NCBI GenBank assembly: GCA_020160955.1
Contig: JAIUOX010000024.1
Location: 1 to 50,523 of the forward strand
Length of the DNA: 50,523 nucleotides
Reading direction: 5' to 3'
DNA from: Pseudomonadota bacterium
Lineage (GTDB): Bacteria > Pseudomonadota > Alphaproteobacteria > Reyranellales > Reyranellaceae
Shown here: one piece after another, positions 32,247 through 41,470 of the stretch
How the letters are laid out: every line of letters begins with the position of its first letter
Numbering within the stretch: position 1 is the stretch's first letter
Notes under the pieces: generated by a model
Told to the model about the DNA's origin: nothing
What the model saw: the letters and a program-made list of their open reading frames with translations, nothing else
The model's database searches: none
Translations under genes and position numbers: made by a program

Positions 32247-33422
32247 GTGATCAGACGCAATTTCGTGGTGGCCGGCGCGCTGGCCACCGGGCTCCTGTCG
32301 TTCGGCGTGGCCGCGCAGGCCCAGGACATCGGCATTGGCCTGATCGTGCCGCTGTCGGCGCCGGGCGATCCGACCGGCGGCCAGCTGATCCGCCGCGGCG
32401 CCGAGATCGGCGTCGACATGATCAACGCCCAGGGCGGCGTGATGGGCCGCAAGCTCAAGCTGTTCGTGCAGGATTCGCAAGGCACCCCGCAGGCCGGCGT
32501 CGCCGCCTACCGCCGCCTCGTGACCGAGGACAAGGTGGTCGCGGTGACCGGCTTCTTCCACTCGTCGGTGTCGATCGCCGTCAACGAGGTCGCCAAGGAA
32601 ATGGGCGTGCCGACGCTGGCGCTGCAGGCCTCGGCCTCCGACATCACCGCCAAGAAGTACGACATCGCCTTCCGCACCCACGCCGTCGACCCGGCGCGCG
32701 TCTCGGCCTGGATGGAGCTCATCAAGAAGAAGGGCTACAAGAAGGTCGCGATCATCGCCGAGACCACCGACTACGGCATCGGCCTGACCGAGGAGACGAT
32801 CGCCCAGAACAAGTCGGGCAACTTCGGCGTCGACATCATGAAGGTCACCTTCGACAACAAGGCGACCGACTTCACGCCGCAGCTGCTGCAGATCAAGAAC
32901 TTCAAGCCGGACCTCGTGCTGAACATCGGCGTCGGCCAGCCGATGGACCTGATCATCGACCAGGCGACGACGATCGGCCTCCTGCCGGGCACGCCGATGC
33001 TGATCTCCTACGATGCGCCGACCCGGCCGCAGTACTGGAAGCTGCACGAGAAGAACGGCTCGGGCGTCTTCTTCATCGCCTACTACTCGCCCAAGTCGCC
33101 GCTCAGCGACCTCGGCCAGGCCTTCAACAAGGCGTACCGCGAGAAGTTCAACGAGGACCCAGTGTACGGCGCGCTGAACGGCTTCGGCGCCATCATGATC
33201 CTGTCGCAGGCGCTGAAGAACGCCGGCGCGGCCGACCCGAAGGCGCTGATCAAGGCGCTGGAGAGCGGCACGTTCAAGAGCTGGCCGGACGCCGCCGTGA
33301 CCTTCCCGCGCGCCGACGGCGTGTACTGGCACAACTGGGTGCCGCCGATCCTGATCCTGCAGTACACCAAGCCGGGCCAGGACTGGAAGGACGCCGACGT
33401 CGTCGTGACCTACACGAAGTAA
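32247..33422 (+). CDS. Liv-type periplasmic substrate-binding protein
   Basis: A 391-residue secreted Peripla_BP_6 protein. GTG at 32247 (MIRRNFVVAGALATG) is preferred over an ATG 14 codons earlier because it has a GAGGGGG site and starts the signal peptide properly; cleavage is expected after AAQAQ, near residue 25. The mature part begins IGIGLIVPLSAPGDPTGGQ. It heads the second Liv cluster, 30 nt before livH. The downstream coupled flavoprotein suggests the ligand is an organic acid or cyclic compound rather than an amino acid, but that is inference. Confidence 0.9.
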   Translation: MIRRNFVVAGALATGLLSFGVAAQAQDIGIGLIVPLSAPGDPTGGQLIRRGAEIGVDMINAQGGVMGRKLKLFVQDSQGTPQAGVAAYRRLVTEDKVVAVTGFFHSSVSIAVNEVAKEMGVPTLALQASASDITAKKYDIAFRTHAVDPARVSAWMELIKKKGYKKVAIIAETTDYGIGLTEETIAQNKSGNFGVDIMKVTFDNKATDFTPQLLQIKNFKPDLVLNIGVGQPMDLIIDQATTIGLLPGTPMLISYDAPTRPQYWKLHEKNGSGVFFIAYYSPKSPLSDLGQAFNKAYREKFNEDPVYGALNGFGAIMILSQALKNAGAADPKALIKALESGTFKSWPDAAVTFPRADGVYWHNWVPPILILQYTKPGQDWKDADVVVTYTK

Positions 33423-33452
33423 CGGCGCGGTTCCGAAAGGCCCGCGTCGCGG

Positions 33453-34346
33453 ATGTACTCGACCGAACTCGTCGTCCAGACGTTGATTTCCGGCATCATG
33501 ATCGGCGTGCTCTACGCCCTCATGGCGCTGGGGATCACGTTCATCTACTCGATCATGCGCATGATCAACTGGGCGATGGGCGAGTTCTACATGATCGGCA
33601 GCTACCTGCAGTACATGCTGGTGGCTCACCTGCTGGGGCCGGACCTGTGGTGGCTCGCCATCCCGATCTCGGCCGCCGGCGTGTTCGCGCTGGGCCTCGC
33701 GGTGCAGTGGGGCCTCCTGAAGCCGATCTTCAAGAAGCCGCCGGAACTGCGCGACGACTACGCCACCGTCGTCACGCTGGCGCTGCTGCTGCTGTTCCGC
33801 AGCCTGGCCACCGGCATCGCCGGTCCCAACCAGTTCACGCCCGGCTCGAACCTGCCGATCGTCATGGTCGGGCCGATGCCGCTGGCCGGCGCGCGGGTCG
33901 CGGCCTTCCTGTTCGCGCTGGCGGCACTGGCGCTGTTCTGGGCGGTGCTGCGCTACACCTGGTACGGGCTGGCGCTGCGCGCGGCGTCGCAGAGCCGGGT
34001 CGGCGTGCAGACCGCGGGCATCGACGTGCTCGGCATCGACCGCATGGCGTTCGGCATCGGCGTGGCGCTGGCCGGTCTCGCCGGCGCGCTGCTGGCGCCG
34101 GTGTTCCTGGTCTTCCCGACCAACGGCATGGTCACCACGGTGAAGGGCTTCGAGATCGTGGTGATCGGCGGGCTGGGCTCGATCCCGGGCGCGCTGATCG
34201 CCGGCGTGCTGCTCGGCCTGATCGAAACCTTCGGCGCGGCCTTCCTCGATTCGTCGTACCAGAACATCTACGGCTTCCTGCTGGTGCTGGTGATCCTCGT
34301 GCTGCGCCCGACCGGCCTGTTCGGCGAACGCGGCCGGGAAGCCTGA
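33453..34346 (+). CDS. livH: Branched-chain amino-acid-type ABC permease LivH (second system)
   Basis: A 297-residue membrane permease starting MYSTELVVQTLISGIMIG. It contains GITFIYSIMRMINWAMGEFY, the LivH hallmark region, and the coupling segment RAASQSRVGVQTAGI. It has about eight hydrophobic segments. The livG start follows its stop after one base. The gene order H-G-F-M differs from the first system in this window, so the two are not recent duplicates of each other. Confidence 0.92.
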   Translation: MYSTELVVQTLISGIMIGVLYALMALGITFIYSIMRMINWAMGEFYMIGSYLQYMLVAHLLGPDLWWLAIPISAAGVFALGLAVQWGLLKPIFKKPPELRDDYATVVTLALLLLFRSLATGIAGPNQFTPGSNLPIVMVGPMPLAGARVAAFLFALAALALFWAVLRYTWYGLALRAASQSRVGVQTAGIDVLGIDRMAFGIGVALAGLAGALLAPVFLVFPTNGMVTTVKGFEIVVIGGLGSIPGALIAGVLLGLIETFGAAFLDSSYQNIYGFLLVLVILVLRPTGLFGERGREA

Positions 34347-34347
34347 G

Positions 34348-35079
34348 ATGACGGCGCCGGCGCTCGAAGCAATCGCCCTCAACAAGCGGTTCGGCGGCCT
34401 GCAGGCGGCCGACAACGTCACGCTGGCGGTCCAGCCGGGCGAGATCCGCGGCCTGATCGGGCCGAACGGCGCCGGCAAGACGACGCTGGTGAACCTCGTG
34501 ACCGGCGTCTACCAGGCCGACTCCGGCACGGTGAAGCTGGCCGGCCAGGACCTCACCAACCTGCCGATGCACGAGATCGCCCGGCGCGGCCTCGTCCGCT
34601 CGTTCCAGGTGACGCGGCTGTTCGGCAGCCTGACGGTGCGCGAAAACCTCCACACCGCGTTCCTCGCGCGGCGCTCGCCCGACTCGGGCGACGGCGCGGC
34701 GCGGCTCGAGCAGATGCTCGACCTCACCTCGCTACGGCCGCTCGCCGACACCGCCGCCAAGAAACTGTCGGGCGGCCAGCGCGCGCTGCTCCAGATGGGC
34801 TGCGGCTTCATGGTACCGGGCAGCTGCTACGTGCTCGACGAGCCGTTCTCCGGCATCAACCCGGTGATCAAGGACGCGATCATCGAGATGATCCTGACGG
34901 TCAACCGCACGGCCGGCGCCACCTTCCTGATCGTCAGCCACGAGATGGCGATCGTGCGCCGCCTCTGCCCGACCGTGACCGTGATGATGGAGGGCCGCGT
35001 CGCCGCCCACGGTTCGCTCGAGGAAGTGGCGCGGCTGCCCGAGGTGATCGCGGGCTACCTCGGCAAGGCGCTGGAATGA
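34348..35079 (+). CDS. livG: Branched-chain amino-acid-type ABC transporter ATPase LivG (second system)
   Basis: A 243-residue ATPase. Walker A GPNGAGKTT lies near residue 40, the signature is KLSGGQRALLQ and Walker B is CYVLDEPFSGINP. It works as a heterodimer with the LivF encoded immediately downstream in ATGA overlap (35076). Length is at the short end for LivG. It is cytoplasmic, docked on LivHM. Confidence 0.92.
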   Translation: MTAPALEAIALNKRFGGLQAADNVTLAVQPGEIRGLIGPNGAGKTTLVNLVTGVYQADSGTVKLAGQDLTNLPMHEIARRGLVRSFQVTRLFGSLTVRENLHTAFLARRSPDSGDGAARLEQMLDLTSLRPLADTAAKKLSGGQRALLQMGCGFMVPGSCYVLDEPFSGINPVIKDAIIEMILTVNRTAGATFLIVSHEMAIVRRLCPTVTVMMEGRVAAHGSLEEVARLPEVIAGYLGKALE

Positions 35080-35810
35080 GCGCCGACCTTCTCCTCGCCG
35101 TCGACGACGTGCATGCCGCCTACCAGCCGGGCGTCGACATCCTGCAGGGCATGTCGCTCAGCGTGTCGCCGGGCGGCTTCGTGCTGGTGATCGGGCCGAA
35201 CGGCGCCGGCAAGTCGACGCTGCTCAAGACCGTGTTCGGCCTGCTGGCGCCGCATCAGGGCACGGTGACGCTGGGCGGGCAGGCGATCGCCGGCCTGCAG
35301 CCGCACGAGATCAAGCGGCTGGGCGTCTCCTACGTGCCGCAGGAGCTGAACACCTTCCCGCAGCTCACCGTCGAGGAGAACCTGCGGGTCGGCGGCTGGA
35401 CGATCCGCCACGACGCGGCGCGGCTGCGCGACCGCATGGCGAGCGTCTACGAGATCTTCCCGGTGCTGGCCAAGCGGCGGCGCGACAAGGCGGGGTCGTT
35501 GAGCGGCGGCCAGGGCCGCATGCTGTCGGTGGCGCGCGAGATGATCACCGAGCCGCGGCTGATGCTGGTCGACGAGCCGACGGTCGGGCTGGCGCCCAAT
35601 CTCGCCGACCAGGTCTACGAACTGCTGCAGACCGCGCGGAAGGCGACGCCGACCGCGATCCTGCTGGTCGACCAGAACGTCGCCGACGCGCTCAGGCACG
35701 CCGAGGACGTGGTCATGATGAACCTCGGCAAGGTCAAGGCGGCCGGCCCGGTCGCCGAGTTTCCCGAGGCCCGCGTGCACGCCCTGGTCCAGGAGTGCCT
35801 GCTGGGATGA
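35076..35810 (+). CDS. livF: Branched-chain amino-acid-type ABC transporter ATPase LivF (second system)
   Basis: A 244-residue ATPase with Walker A GPNGAGKST, the Q-loop segment VPQELNTFP, the signature SLSGGQGRML and Walker B LMLVDEPTVGLAP. Its stop overlaps the livM ATG at 35807. It completes the ATPase pair of the second Liv system. Confidence 0.92.
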   Translation: MSADLLLAVDDVHAAYQPGVDILQGMSLSVSPGGFVLVIGPNGAGKSTLLKTVFGLLAPHQGTVTLGGQAIAGLQPHEIKRLGVSYVPQELNTFPQLTVEENLRVGGWTIRHDAARLRDRMASVYEIFPVLAKRRRDKAGSLSGGQGRMLSVAREMITEPRLMLVDEPTVGLAPNLADQVYELLQTARKATPTAILLVDQNVADALRHAEDVVMMNLGKVKAAGPVAEFPEARVHALVQECLLG

Positions 35811-36754
35811 GCAAGCTGCCGACCCCGTTCAAGCGCTCGGCCATCGCCATCCTGGTGACGACGGCGCTGTTCCTGCTGGCGCCGCTGCTGGTCAGCTCGT
35901 TCACCCTGCACGTGCTGACCATCGCCTTCTACTACGTGATCCTGGCCGCCAGCTGGAACCTGCTCGCCGGCTACATGGGCCAGTTCTCGCTGGCCCACCA
36001 CGCCTTCGCCGCGATCGGCGCCTACACCTCGGGCCTGCTCGGGTACCACTGGGGCATCTCGTTCTGGGTCGGCATCCCGGCCGGCGTCTTGCTGTCGGCG
36101 CTGATGGGCTGGGGACTCGGCCGGCTGGTGCTGCGCATGCGCGCCATCTACCTCGCGATCGCCACCTGGGCCTTCGCCGAGACGGTGCACATCTACCTGA
36201 CCGCCGACTACAAGTTCACGCGCGGCGAGCTCGGCCTGTCGGTCAAGCCGCTGTTCGGCTCGGTCGACCCGTTGCCTTACTACTTCACCTTCCTCCTTCT
36301 GACCGCGCTGATCCTGCTGTTCCTGCGCGCCATCATCGATTCGCCGCTGGGCTACTTCATGCGCGCCATCAAGGACGACGAGCTGCGCGCCCGCAGTCTC
36401 GGCATCGACGCCACGAAGGTGAAGATTGCCGTGTTCATGATCTCGAGCGCCATCGCCGGCCTGGCGGGCGGCGTCTACGGCCACTATGTCGTGCTGCTCA
36501 GCCCGCAGATGGTCGACTTCAGCGAGATGGCCAAGATCGTGGTCATGGTGGTGATCGGCGGCCTCGGCACCTTCCTCGGCCCGGTGATCGGCGCCGCCCC
36601 GGTGCAGGTCGCGCTGACATACCTGCAGGGCTACGGCGAGTGGAGCCTCGCGGTGTTCGCCCTGGTCGTGATCGTGCTGATGCGCTTCAGCATGGAGGGG
36701 CTGGCCAGCCTGTTCGCGCCCTTGTGGCGCCGGATGTGGGGCGACCGTGGCTGA
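35807..36754 (+). CDS. livM: Branched-chain amino-acid-type ABC permease LivM (second system)
   Basis: A 315-residue permease starting MSKLPTPFKRSAIAIL at 35807, in ATGA overlap with livF; an ATG four codons earlier is in frame but inside livF. Core motif AASWNLLAGYMGQFSLAHHAF; coupling segment MRAIKDDELRARSLGID. It ends inside the start of the following flavoprotein gene (8-nt overlap), so the oxidoreductase belongs to the transporter operon. Confidence 0.92.
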   Translation: MSKLPTPFKRSAIAILVTTALFLLAPLLVSSFTLHVLTIAFYYVILAASWNLLAGYMGQFSLAHHAFAAIGAYTSGLLGYHWGISFWVGIPAGVLLSALMGWGLGRLVLRMRAIYLAIATWAFAETVHIYLTADYKFTRGELGLSVKPLFGSVDPLPYYFTFLLLTALILLFLRAIIDSPLGYFMRAIKDDELRARSLGIDATKVKIAVFMISSAIAGLAGGVYGHYVVLLSPQMVDFSEMAKIVVMVVIGGLGTFLGPVIGAAPVQVALTYLQGYGEWSLAVFALVVIVLMRFSMEGLASLFAPLWRRMWGDRG

Positions 36755-38348
36755 GATCGCCTGCGACGTCGTGGTGGTCGGCTCCGGCGCGGCCGGCCTG
36801 TCGGCGGCGCTGGCCGCGTCGGTCGACGGCGCGAAAGTCGTGGTGCTGGAGAAGTCGCCGGTTCTCGGCGGCACCACCGCGATGTCGTCGGCCGGGACGT
36901 GGGTGCCGGCGAACCACCACATGCTGGCGGCGGGTCTCGCCGACTCGGCGGAAGAGACGCTCACCTACCTGCGCGCCACCGCGCCCCCGGGCTGGCGGGA
37001 GACCGAGGACGAGCTGTGGCAGGCGCTGGCCACCGAGTCGGCGCCGATGCTGCGCTTCCTCGAGGACAAGACGCCGCTGCGCTTCGAGCTGGTCAACCAT
37101 CCCGACTTCTACGTCGAGGCGCCGGGCGGCAAGCTGTTCGGCCGCATGGTCTCGCCGACCCTGATCAGCCGCTACCGCCTCGGCCGGCTATGGAACAAGG
37201 TGCGGCCCTCGGTGAAGCCGCAGTTCTTCACCTACAAGGAGATGATCGGCGGCATCCTCAAGGACCCGTGGCGCGCCGCGCTGAAGCTCGGCCCGCAGCT
37301 GGTGTGGCGGGTGATCGCCGGCAAGGTCGGGCTGGGCAACGGGCTGATCGTCGGCCTGACCCGCGGCTGCCTCGACCATGGCTGCCGCATCGAGCTGTCG
37401 GCGCCGGTGCAGCGGCTGCTGCAGGAGGACGGCCGCGTGGTCGGCGTCGAGGCGACGATCCGCGGCGAGACGGTGACGGTGCGCGCGGCCAAGGGCGTGA
37501 TCCTGGCGACCGGCGGCTTCGACTGGGCGCCCGATTACATGCCGAGGCATTTCCCCGGCGTCGAGATCATCGGCGCGCCACGGTCCAACACCGGCGACGG
37601 CCAGCGCATGGCCGAGGCGGTGGGGGCCGAACTCGCCCACATGGACCAGTCGAACATCGCGCCGGTGACCTTCACGCAGTACGAGGGCCATCGCCATGCC
37701 CAGCCGCTGTACGACACCTATACCGGCCACTGCATCCTGGTGAACCGGCACGGCGAGCGCTTCGTGAGCGAGGGCAGCCCGGCGCTGGGCGCCGCGATGG
37801 ACGAGCGCGGCCCGGACGGCAAGCCCCGGCACCTGCCGGTGTGGCGCATCTTCGACGCGCGCTACAGCCACAAGCTGTCGGCGATGTACGCCGCCAAGGA
37901 CCCGGGCTTCGTGCGCTCGGCGCCGACGCTCGAGGAACTGGCACGCAAGATCGATCTCGACCCGGCGAAGCTGGCGGCGACGGTGCAGCGCTTCAACGGC
38001 TGGGCGGCGGAGGGCGTCGACCGCGACTTCCACCGCGGCGAGATCGCGTGGGAGCGCCACTACACCGGCCCGGTCGAGCAGAAGAGGGCGCTGGGCACCA
38101 TCGAGCAGGCGCCGTTCCACGCCGCGCCCTTCTTCTACTCGAGCCTCGGCACCAAGGGCGGCCCGCGCACCAACGCGCGCGGCGAGGTGCTGCGGCCCGA
38201 CCGCAGCGTCATCGCCGGCCTGTACTGCGCCGGCATCGCCATGGCCCACCCGATCGGCACCAAGGGCGTCGGCGCCGGCACGACGATCGGCCCGTGCCTG
38301 ACCTTCGGCTACATCGCCGGCAAGGCGATCACGCGGCGCAACGCCTAG
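36747..38348 (+). CDS. FAD-dependent dehydrogenase (FAD_binding_2; 3-ketosteroid-dehydrogenase/fumarate-reductase-like)
   Basis: A 533-residue flavoprotein starting with GTG at 36747. It has the dinucleotide motif VVVGSGAAGLSAAL (9-22), EKSPVLGGTTAMSSAG, ILATGGFDW, and the C-terminal FAD motif GVGAGTTIGPCLTFGYIAGK. The layout matches the 3-oxosteroid 1-dehydrogenase/fumarate-reductase flavoprotein superfamily. It lacks a signal peptide and is probably cytoplasmic. The 8-nt overlap with livM implies it acts on what the transporter imports. I cannot name the substrate; steroid-like rings and unsaturated acids are both possible. Confidence 0.88.
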   Translation: MAEIACDVVVVGSGAAGLSAALAASVDGAKVVVLEKSPVLGGTTAMSSAGTWVPANHHMLAAGLADSAEETLTYLRATAPPGWRETEDELWQALATESAPMLRFLEDKTPLRFELVNHPDFYVEAPGGKLFGRMVSPTLISRYRLGRLWNKVRPSVKPQFFTYKEMIGGILKDPWRAALKLGPQLVWRVIAGKVGLGNGLIVGLTRGCLDHGCRIELSAPVQRLLQEDGRVVGVEATIRGETVTVRAAKGVILATGGFDWAPDYMPRHFPGVEIIGAPRSNTGDGQRMAEAVGAELAHMDQSNIAPVTFTQYEGHRHAQPLYDTYTGHCILVNRHGERFVSEGSPALGAAMDERGPDGKPRHLPVWRIFDARYSHKLSAMYAAKDPGFVRSAPTLEELARKIDLDPAKLAATVQRFNGWAAEGVDRDFHRGEIAWERHYTGPVEQKRALGTIEQAPFHAAPFFYSSLGTKGGPRTNARGEVLRPDRSVIAGLYCAGIAMAHPIGTKGVGAGTTIGPCLTFGYIAGKAITRRNA

Positions 38349-38401
38349 CAGGCGCCACAGTCCGTGTTGACCTTCTTCGTCAGGATTCCGTAAGACGTCG
38401 A

Positions 38402-38424
38402 CGGTACCGTTTCGTACGGTGCCG
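38402..38424 (+). terminator. Stem-loop downstream of the Liv/flavoprotein operon
   Basis: A 9-bp stem with one G-T wobble pair (38402-38410 with 38416-38424) encloses the loop TTCGT, 53 nt after the flavoprotein stop. No T run follows, so it may be a terminator, a processing end or a protein-binding palindrome. It sits in the 295-nt spacer before the lysR gene, where nothing else is convincing. Confidence 0.4.
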
Positions 38425-38643
38425 AGAGTAGCCAATCCAACCGACGGATGTGCTTTTCAGTGAGGTTGGGCGTACCTCCTTCAGTGCGAAGTTGCGCCGT
38501 AAGGTCGGCGCGCTTCGCCGCCGCTGTCGACTTCCTCCGGTTTGCGGCTCATGGTCCCTCGGCGCCACTCTCAACGGCGAAGCTCGGCGTGGCGTCGCAG
38601 GAATGCACTCAATCTGCGCGACCGAATTCGGGGGAGGACGCCC

Positions 38644-39630
38644 GTGAACCTGCGCAATATCGACCTCAATCTGTTGGTGGTCTTCGACGCGCTGATGCTG
38701 GAGAAGACCATCACGCGCACGGCCCGAGTGATGGGCGTTACACCCTCGGCGGTCAGCCATGCCTTGCAGCGCCTTCGCCAGACCTTCGACGATCCGCTGT
38801 TCGAGCGCGGAAGCGGGGCCATGGTTCCGACACGGCGGGCACAGGAGTTGCTGCCTTTCGTGCGCAACGCCTTGCTCAGCCTGCACCAGGGAATATCGCT
38901 CTACCGAGAGTTCGTTCCGGCGACATCCCGGCGCAGCTTCAGGATTAGACAGTCAGATTTCCTGAGCGACTGTCTATTGCCCCGGTTGTGTGCCCGGGTG
39001 CGAACCGAGGCGCCCAACGTTACCTTGGTCGTGGACCAGTTGCCGGCTGGTGAAGAGTACACCCTTGGACCGGGCGACATCGACTTGCGCGTTGGTGCTC
39101 GCATCTCTGGCGGCGCCGGCCTCAAGCGGAAGCGGTTGTGGCGCGACCCTTTCGCTGTGGCGATGCGGCCCGGACATGAGGCGGCGACAGGCACGCTCAG
39201 CCTGGAACAATTCATGGAACTCACATTCCTCGATGTAGCGAGCGCCATTCTCGACCGCCGCAGCCTTGACGAAGTGCTCCGCATCAAGGGGCTGGTGAGA
39301 CGTACGGCCGTCACCATCCCCACCCTTTCGGGTGTCGTAGCCATCGTGGCGCACACCGACCTCTGTGTCGTGTTGCCGCGACGCTGGGTTTCCCTGTACA
39401 GCGCTCCGAGCGAACTGGCGACGGCTCTGCTGCCCGTCGACGGAATCGAGTATGCCATCGACATGCTTTGGCAAGTCCACGACGAGAGGGATCCCGGCCA
39501 CCGTTGGCTGCGGCGGCTGATCGAGGAAGAGTTCGACGTGCTCTATTCACCGCCAGCCGCCCAGAACCAGCAGCGGCGGATCGGGCATCCACCCAGCCGG
39601 CTGGATGTCGTGCCGCCGCTGGCGGCGTGA
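38644..39630 (+). CDS. LysR-family transcriptional regulator
   Basis: A 328-residue LysR regulator of the NodD-like branch. The N-terminal winged helix reads NLRNIDLNLLVVFDALMLEK, then GVTPSAVSHALQRLR and LFERG. The C-terminal effector domain starts near residue 95. The GTG at 38644 has a GGGGGAGG site, and the upstream in-frame extension is arginine-rich noise. Base composition is lower in GC than in flanking operons. It is likely to regulate the adjacent TRAP binding-protein gene, 96 nt downstream in the same direction. Confidence 0.9.
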   Translation: MNLRNIDLNLLVVFDALMLEKTITRTARVMGVTPSAVSHALQRLRQTFDDPLFERGSGAMVPTRRAQELLPFVRNALLSLHQGISLYREFVPATSRRSFRIRQSDFLSDCLLPRLCARVRTEAPNVTLVVDQLPAGEEYTLGPGDIDLRVGARISGGAGLKRKRLWRDPFAVAMRPGHEAATGTLSLEQFMELTFLDVASAILDRRSLDEVLRIKGLVRRTAVTIPTLSGVVAIVAHTDLCVVLPRRWVSLYSAPSELATALLPVDGIEYAIDMLWQVHDERDPGHRWLRRLIEEEFDVLYSPPAAQNQQRRIGHPPSRLDVVPPLAA

Positions 39631-39636
39631 ATAACA

Positions 39637-39652
39637 TTCAGGCGCCCCTGAA
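39637..39652 (+). terminator. Small hairpin after lysR
   Basis: TTCAGG (39637-39642) and CCTGAA (39647-39652) form a 6-bp stem with a 4-nt loop just 7 nt after the lysR stop, followed by GATTTCGG. It is a weak candidate for a terminator. Confidence 0.3.
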
Positions 39653-39726
39653 GATTTCGGCATCGTCGCCGTAGCTAGCGTTCCCCAATTTCCGCGCAGG
39701 CAACAGCCAGCCGGAAAGAAGGAATC

Positions 39727-40692
39727 ATGCGCCCCGTGGGACTGTCATTCATGGTCACCATTGCCACACTCGCACTTAGCATCGCTTCACCGCGAGCGGC
39801 TGATCTTGATGCGTGGAGCATTCACGGCGTTGACCATCCGTCCGTGCGGGCGATGGAGCGGCTGGGTGAGGTGTTCGTCGAGAAAACGGGCGGTGCGCAC
39901 CGGTTCGCCCGAACGCATAGAACAGATCGTACAGAGGCTTTCTTGGTGCAGGAGGTCAGGCTCGGGAAGGTCGGCATGGCGGCCGTCGACATTGCAACCT
40001 TTCATGACCTCGTGCCGGAGACTCGCGCCCTCTCGTTGCCCTATCTCTTCAGCTCCGACGATCAGGTGGCGCGGGCGCTAAATGGCCCGGTTGGGGGAAG
40101 AATTCTCGGTCAAATCGCGCGGCTGGGGCTGGTCGCGCTCTGCTTCTATGACGGCGGCGATCGTTCGTTCATATCGCGCAAGCCGATCCTGCGGCCCAGC
40201 GACCTGTTTGGTCTCAGGGTCGCCACGCATCCGTCCGGGCTGGAGCAAGGCATCCTGCGCGCGCTCGGTGCCAAGCCTATCGTACTGCCGGAGGACAAGA
40301 TCGCCCGCGCTCTGAAGACCGGCCTGATCGATGCCGCCGACGCCGACTTCACGGGATTCCGGGAGTCGCAAAAGCGTGACGTTGGCGCCGACTGGAGTGC
40401 CACGAACCACGCACGCTCCGTCCAGGTGGTTGTGATGTCGCGTTCCCTGTGGGGAGAGTTGTCGGCACATGACCGCGCGGCCCTTTACGCCGCTGCGCAA
40501 GAATCCGTGGCCTTCCAGCGCAAGGTTGAAGCGCTCCTTTCGACTGAGTCTCCCGGGACACAGGCGGGAGCGTCGGTCGATCGCCGGGCATTTGTCGAGA
40601 CTCTCCGAGCCGTCGCTGAGAGTTACCGCACGGCTCCTACGGTCGAGCCGCTGGTCAACCAGATTCGCGAGACCGGGTCTCGAGACCGGTAG
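39727..40692 (+). CDS. TRAP-type substrate-binding protein (DctP family), orphan
   Basis: A 321-residue secreted protein with a signal peptide of about 24 residues (ending SPRAA). It has the DctP-type core: RSFISRKPILRPSDLFGLRV with the substrate-carboxylate-binding arginine position R164, ALGAKPIVLPEDKIARAL, and KTGLIDAADADF. TRAP binding proteins deliver organic acids to a DctQ/DctM membrane pair, but none is encoded here, so it must work with a distant permease or as a sensor. A GGAAAGAAGGAA site precedes the ATG. It follows lysR in the same direction. Confidence 0.85.
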   Translation: MRPVGLSFMVTIATLALSIASPRAADLDAWSIHGVDHPSVRAMERLGEVFVEKTGGAHRFARTHRTDRTEAFLVQEVRLGKVGMAAVDIATFHDLVPETRALSLPYLFSSDDQVARALNGPVGGRILGQIARLGLVALCFYDGGDRSFISRKPILRPSDLFGLRVATHPSGLEQGILRALGAKPIVLPEDKIARALKTGLIDAADADFTGFRESQKRDVGADWSATNHARSVQVVVMSRSLWGELSAHDRAALYAAAQESVAFQRKVEALLSTESPGTQAGASVDRRAFVETLRAVAESYRTAPTVEPLVNQIRETGSRDR

Positions 40693-40777
40693 CCGGTGAT
40701 GCGTTGCTTCTGTCATTTAGCGCGGGCTGGCCTGCTGGCCGCTGCCGATCGATCAGGACCGTGTGGCGCGGAATTCC

Positions 40778-41131
40778 ATGTTGGGTAAGACAATTCTTCT
40801 GGTCGAAGACAACTTCTTGATTGCGGACCTCGTACAAGAGGCCCTTCGAGAAGTGGGCGCGCGTGTCTGCAGTGCTCCTTCGGTGGAATTGGCACTGCAG
40901 TTTCTGCAATCGGCATTTTTTGATGCTGCAGTTCTGGATGTAGACCTCCAGGGCGAAAGCTCCATGCCAGTCGCCGATCGCCTTCAGGCAATGGCGATTC
41001 CATTCGTATTCTTCAGCGGTGGCGATGGGTCGTCGGTGTCCGAAGAGCATCTGCTGCGCCCCTTGGTCAGAAAGCTGGGCATGACGGATCTGCTGGTGGT
41101 CCTGGCGGAGTTGTGTCGAGGGATATCCTGA
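40778..41131 (+). CDS. Stand-alone response-regulator receiver domain
   Basis: A 117-residue single receiver domain with no output domain. Acidic pair E10/D11 (LLVEDN), phosphoacceptor D54 (AVLDVDL), S80 in the switch position and K99 are in place. The proline that normally follows the lysine is leucine (VRKLG). ATG at 40778 (MLGKTILLVED) is used; GTG at 40763 would add five residues. Such proteins act as phosphate sinks or pass signals to partner proteins. No histidine kinase is nearby. Confidence 0.87.
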   Translation: MLGKTILLVEDNFLIADLVQEALREVGARVCSAPSVELALQFLQSAFFDAAVLDVDLQGESSMPVADRLQAMAIPFVFFSGGDGSSVSEEHLLRPLVRKLGMTDLLVVLAELCRGIS

Positions 41132-41175
41132 GAGCGCACATTTGCTCCGTGACTCTCGATGACATTGCGCCGCCG

Positions 41176-41460
41176 TCAGGCCGCCCGCTTCCCCCGCACT
41201 TCCGCCTCCTCGACCTCGGCCGCGGCGATCGCGCGGTCGAGCGCGGCGCGGAGCGCCCTGGCTGACTCCAGCGTCAGCTCGACGGCGGCGCGGGCGCCGA
41301 CGTCGAGGCCGGTGTTGACGAAGTCCAGCGTGATCACGTCGCCGAGCGGCGCGTGGCGGGCATGGTCGTAGGCGACCACGGTGCGGCTCAGCGGGAACCA
41401 GTCCTCGCCGCGCTTGGCCCAGCCCTCGGCCTCGGCGATCTCGACGATCGAGGTGCACAT
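41176..41460 (-). CDS. Small conserved protein (DUF6295-like)
   Basis: A 94-residue protein starting MCTSIVEIAEAEGWAKRGED. The pattern WFPLSRTVVAYDHARHAPL and LDFVNTG resembles a small uncharacterised family I recall as DUF6295. No catalytic motif or membrane segment is visible. It lies 10 nt downstream of the dienelactone hydrolase gene on the same strand and is probably cotranscribed with it. Function unknown. Confidence 0.75.
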   Translation of the reverse strand: MCTSIVEIAEAEGWAKRGEDWFPLSRTVVAYDHARHAPLGDVITLDFVNTGLDVGARAAVELTLESARALRAALDRAIAAAEVEEAEVRGKRAA

Positions 41461-41470
41461 GGCGCCGCTC

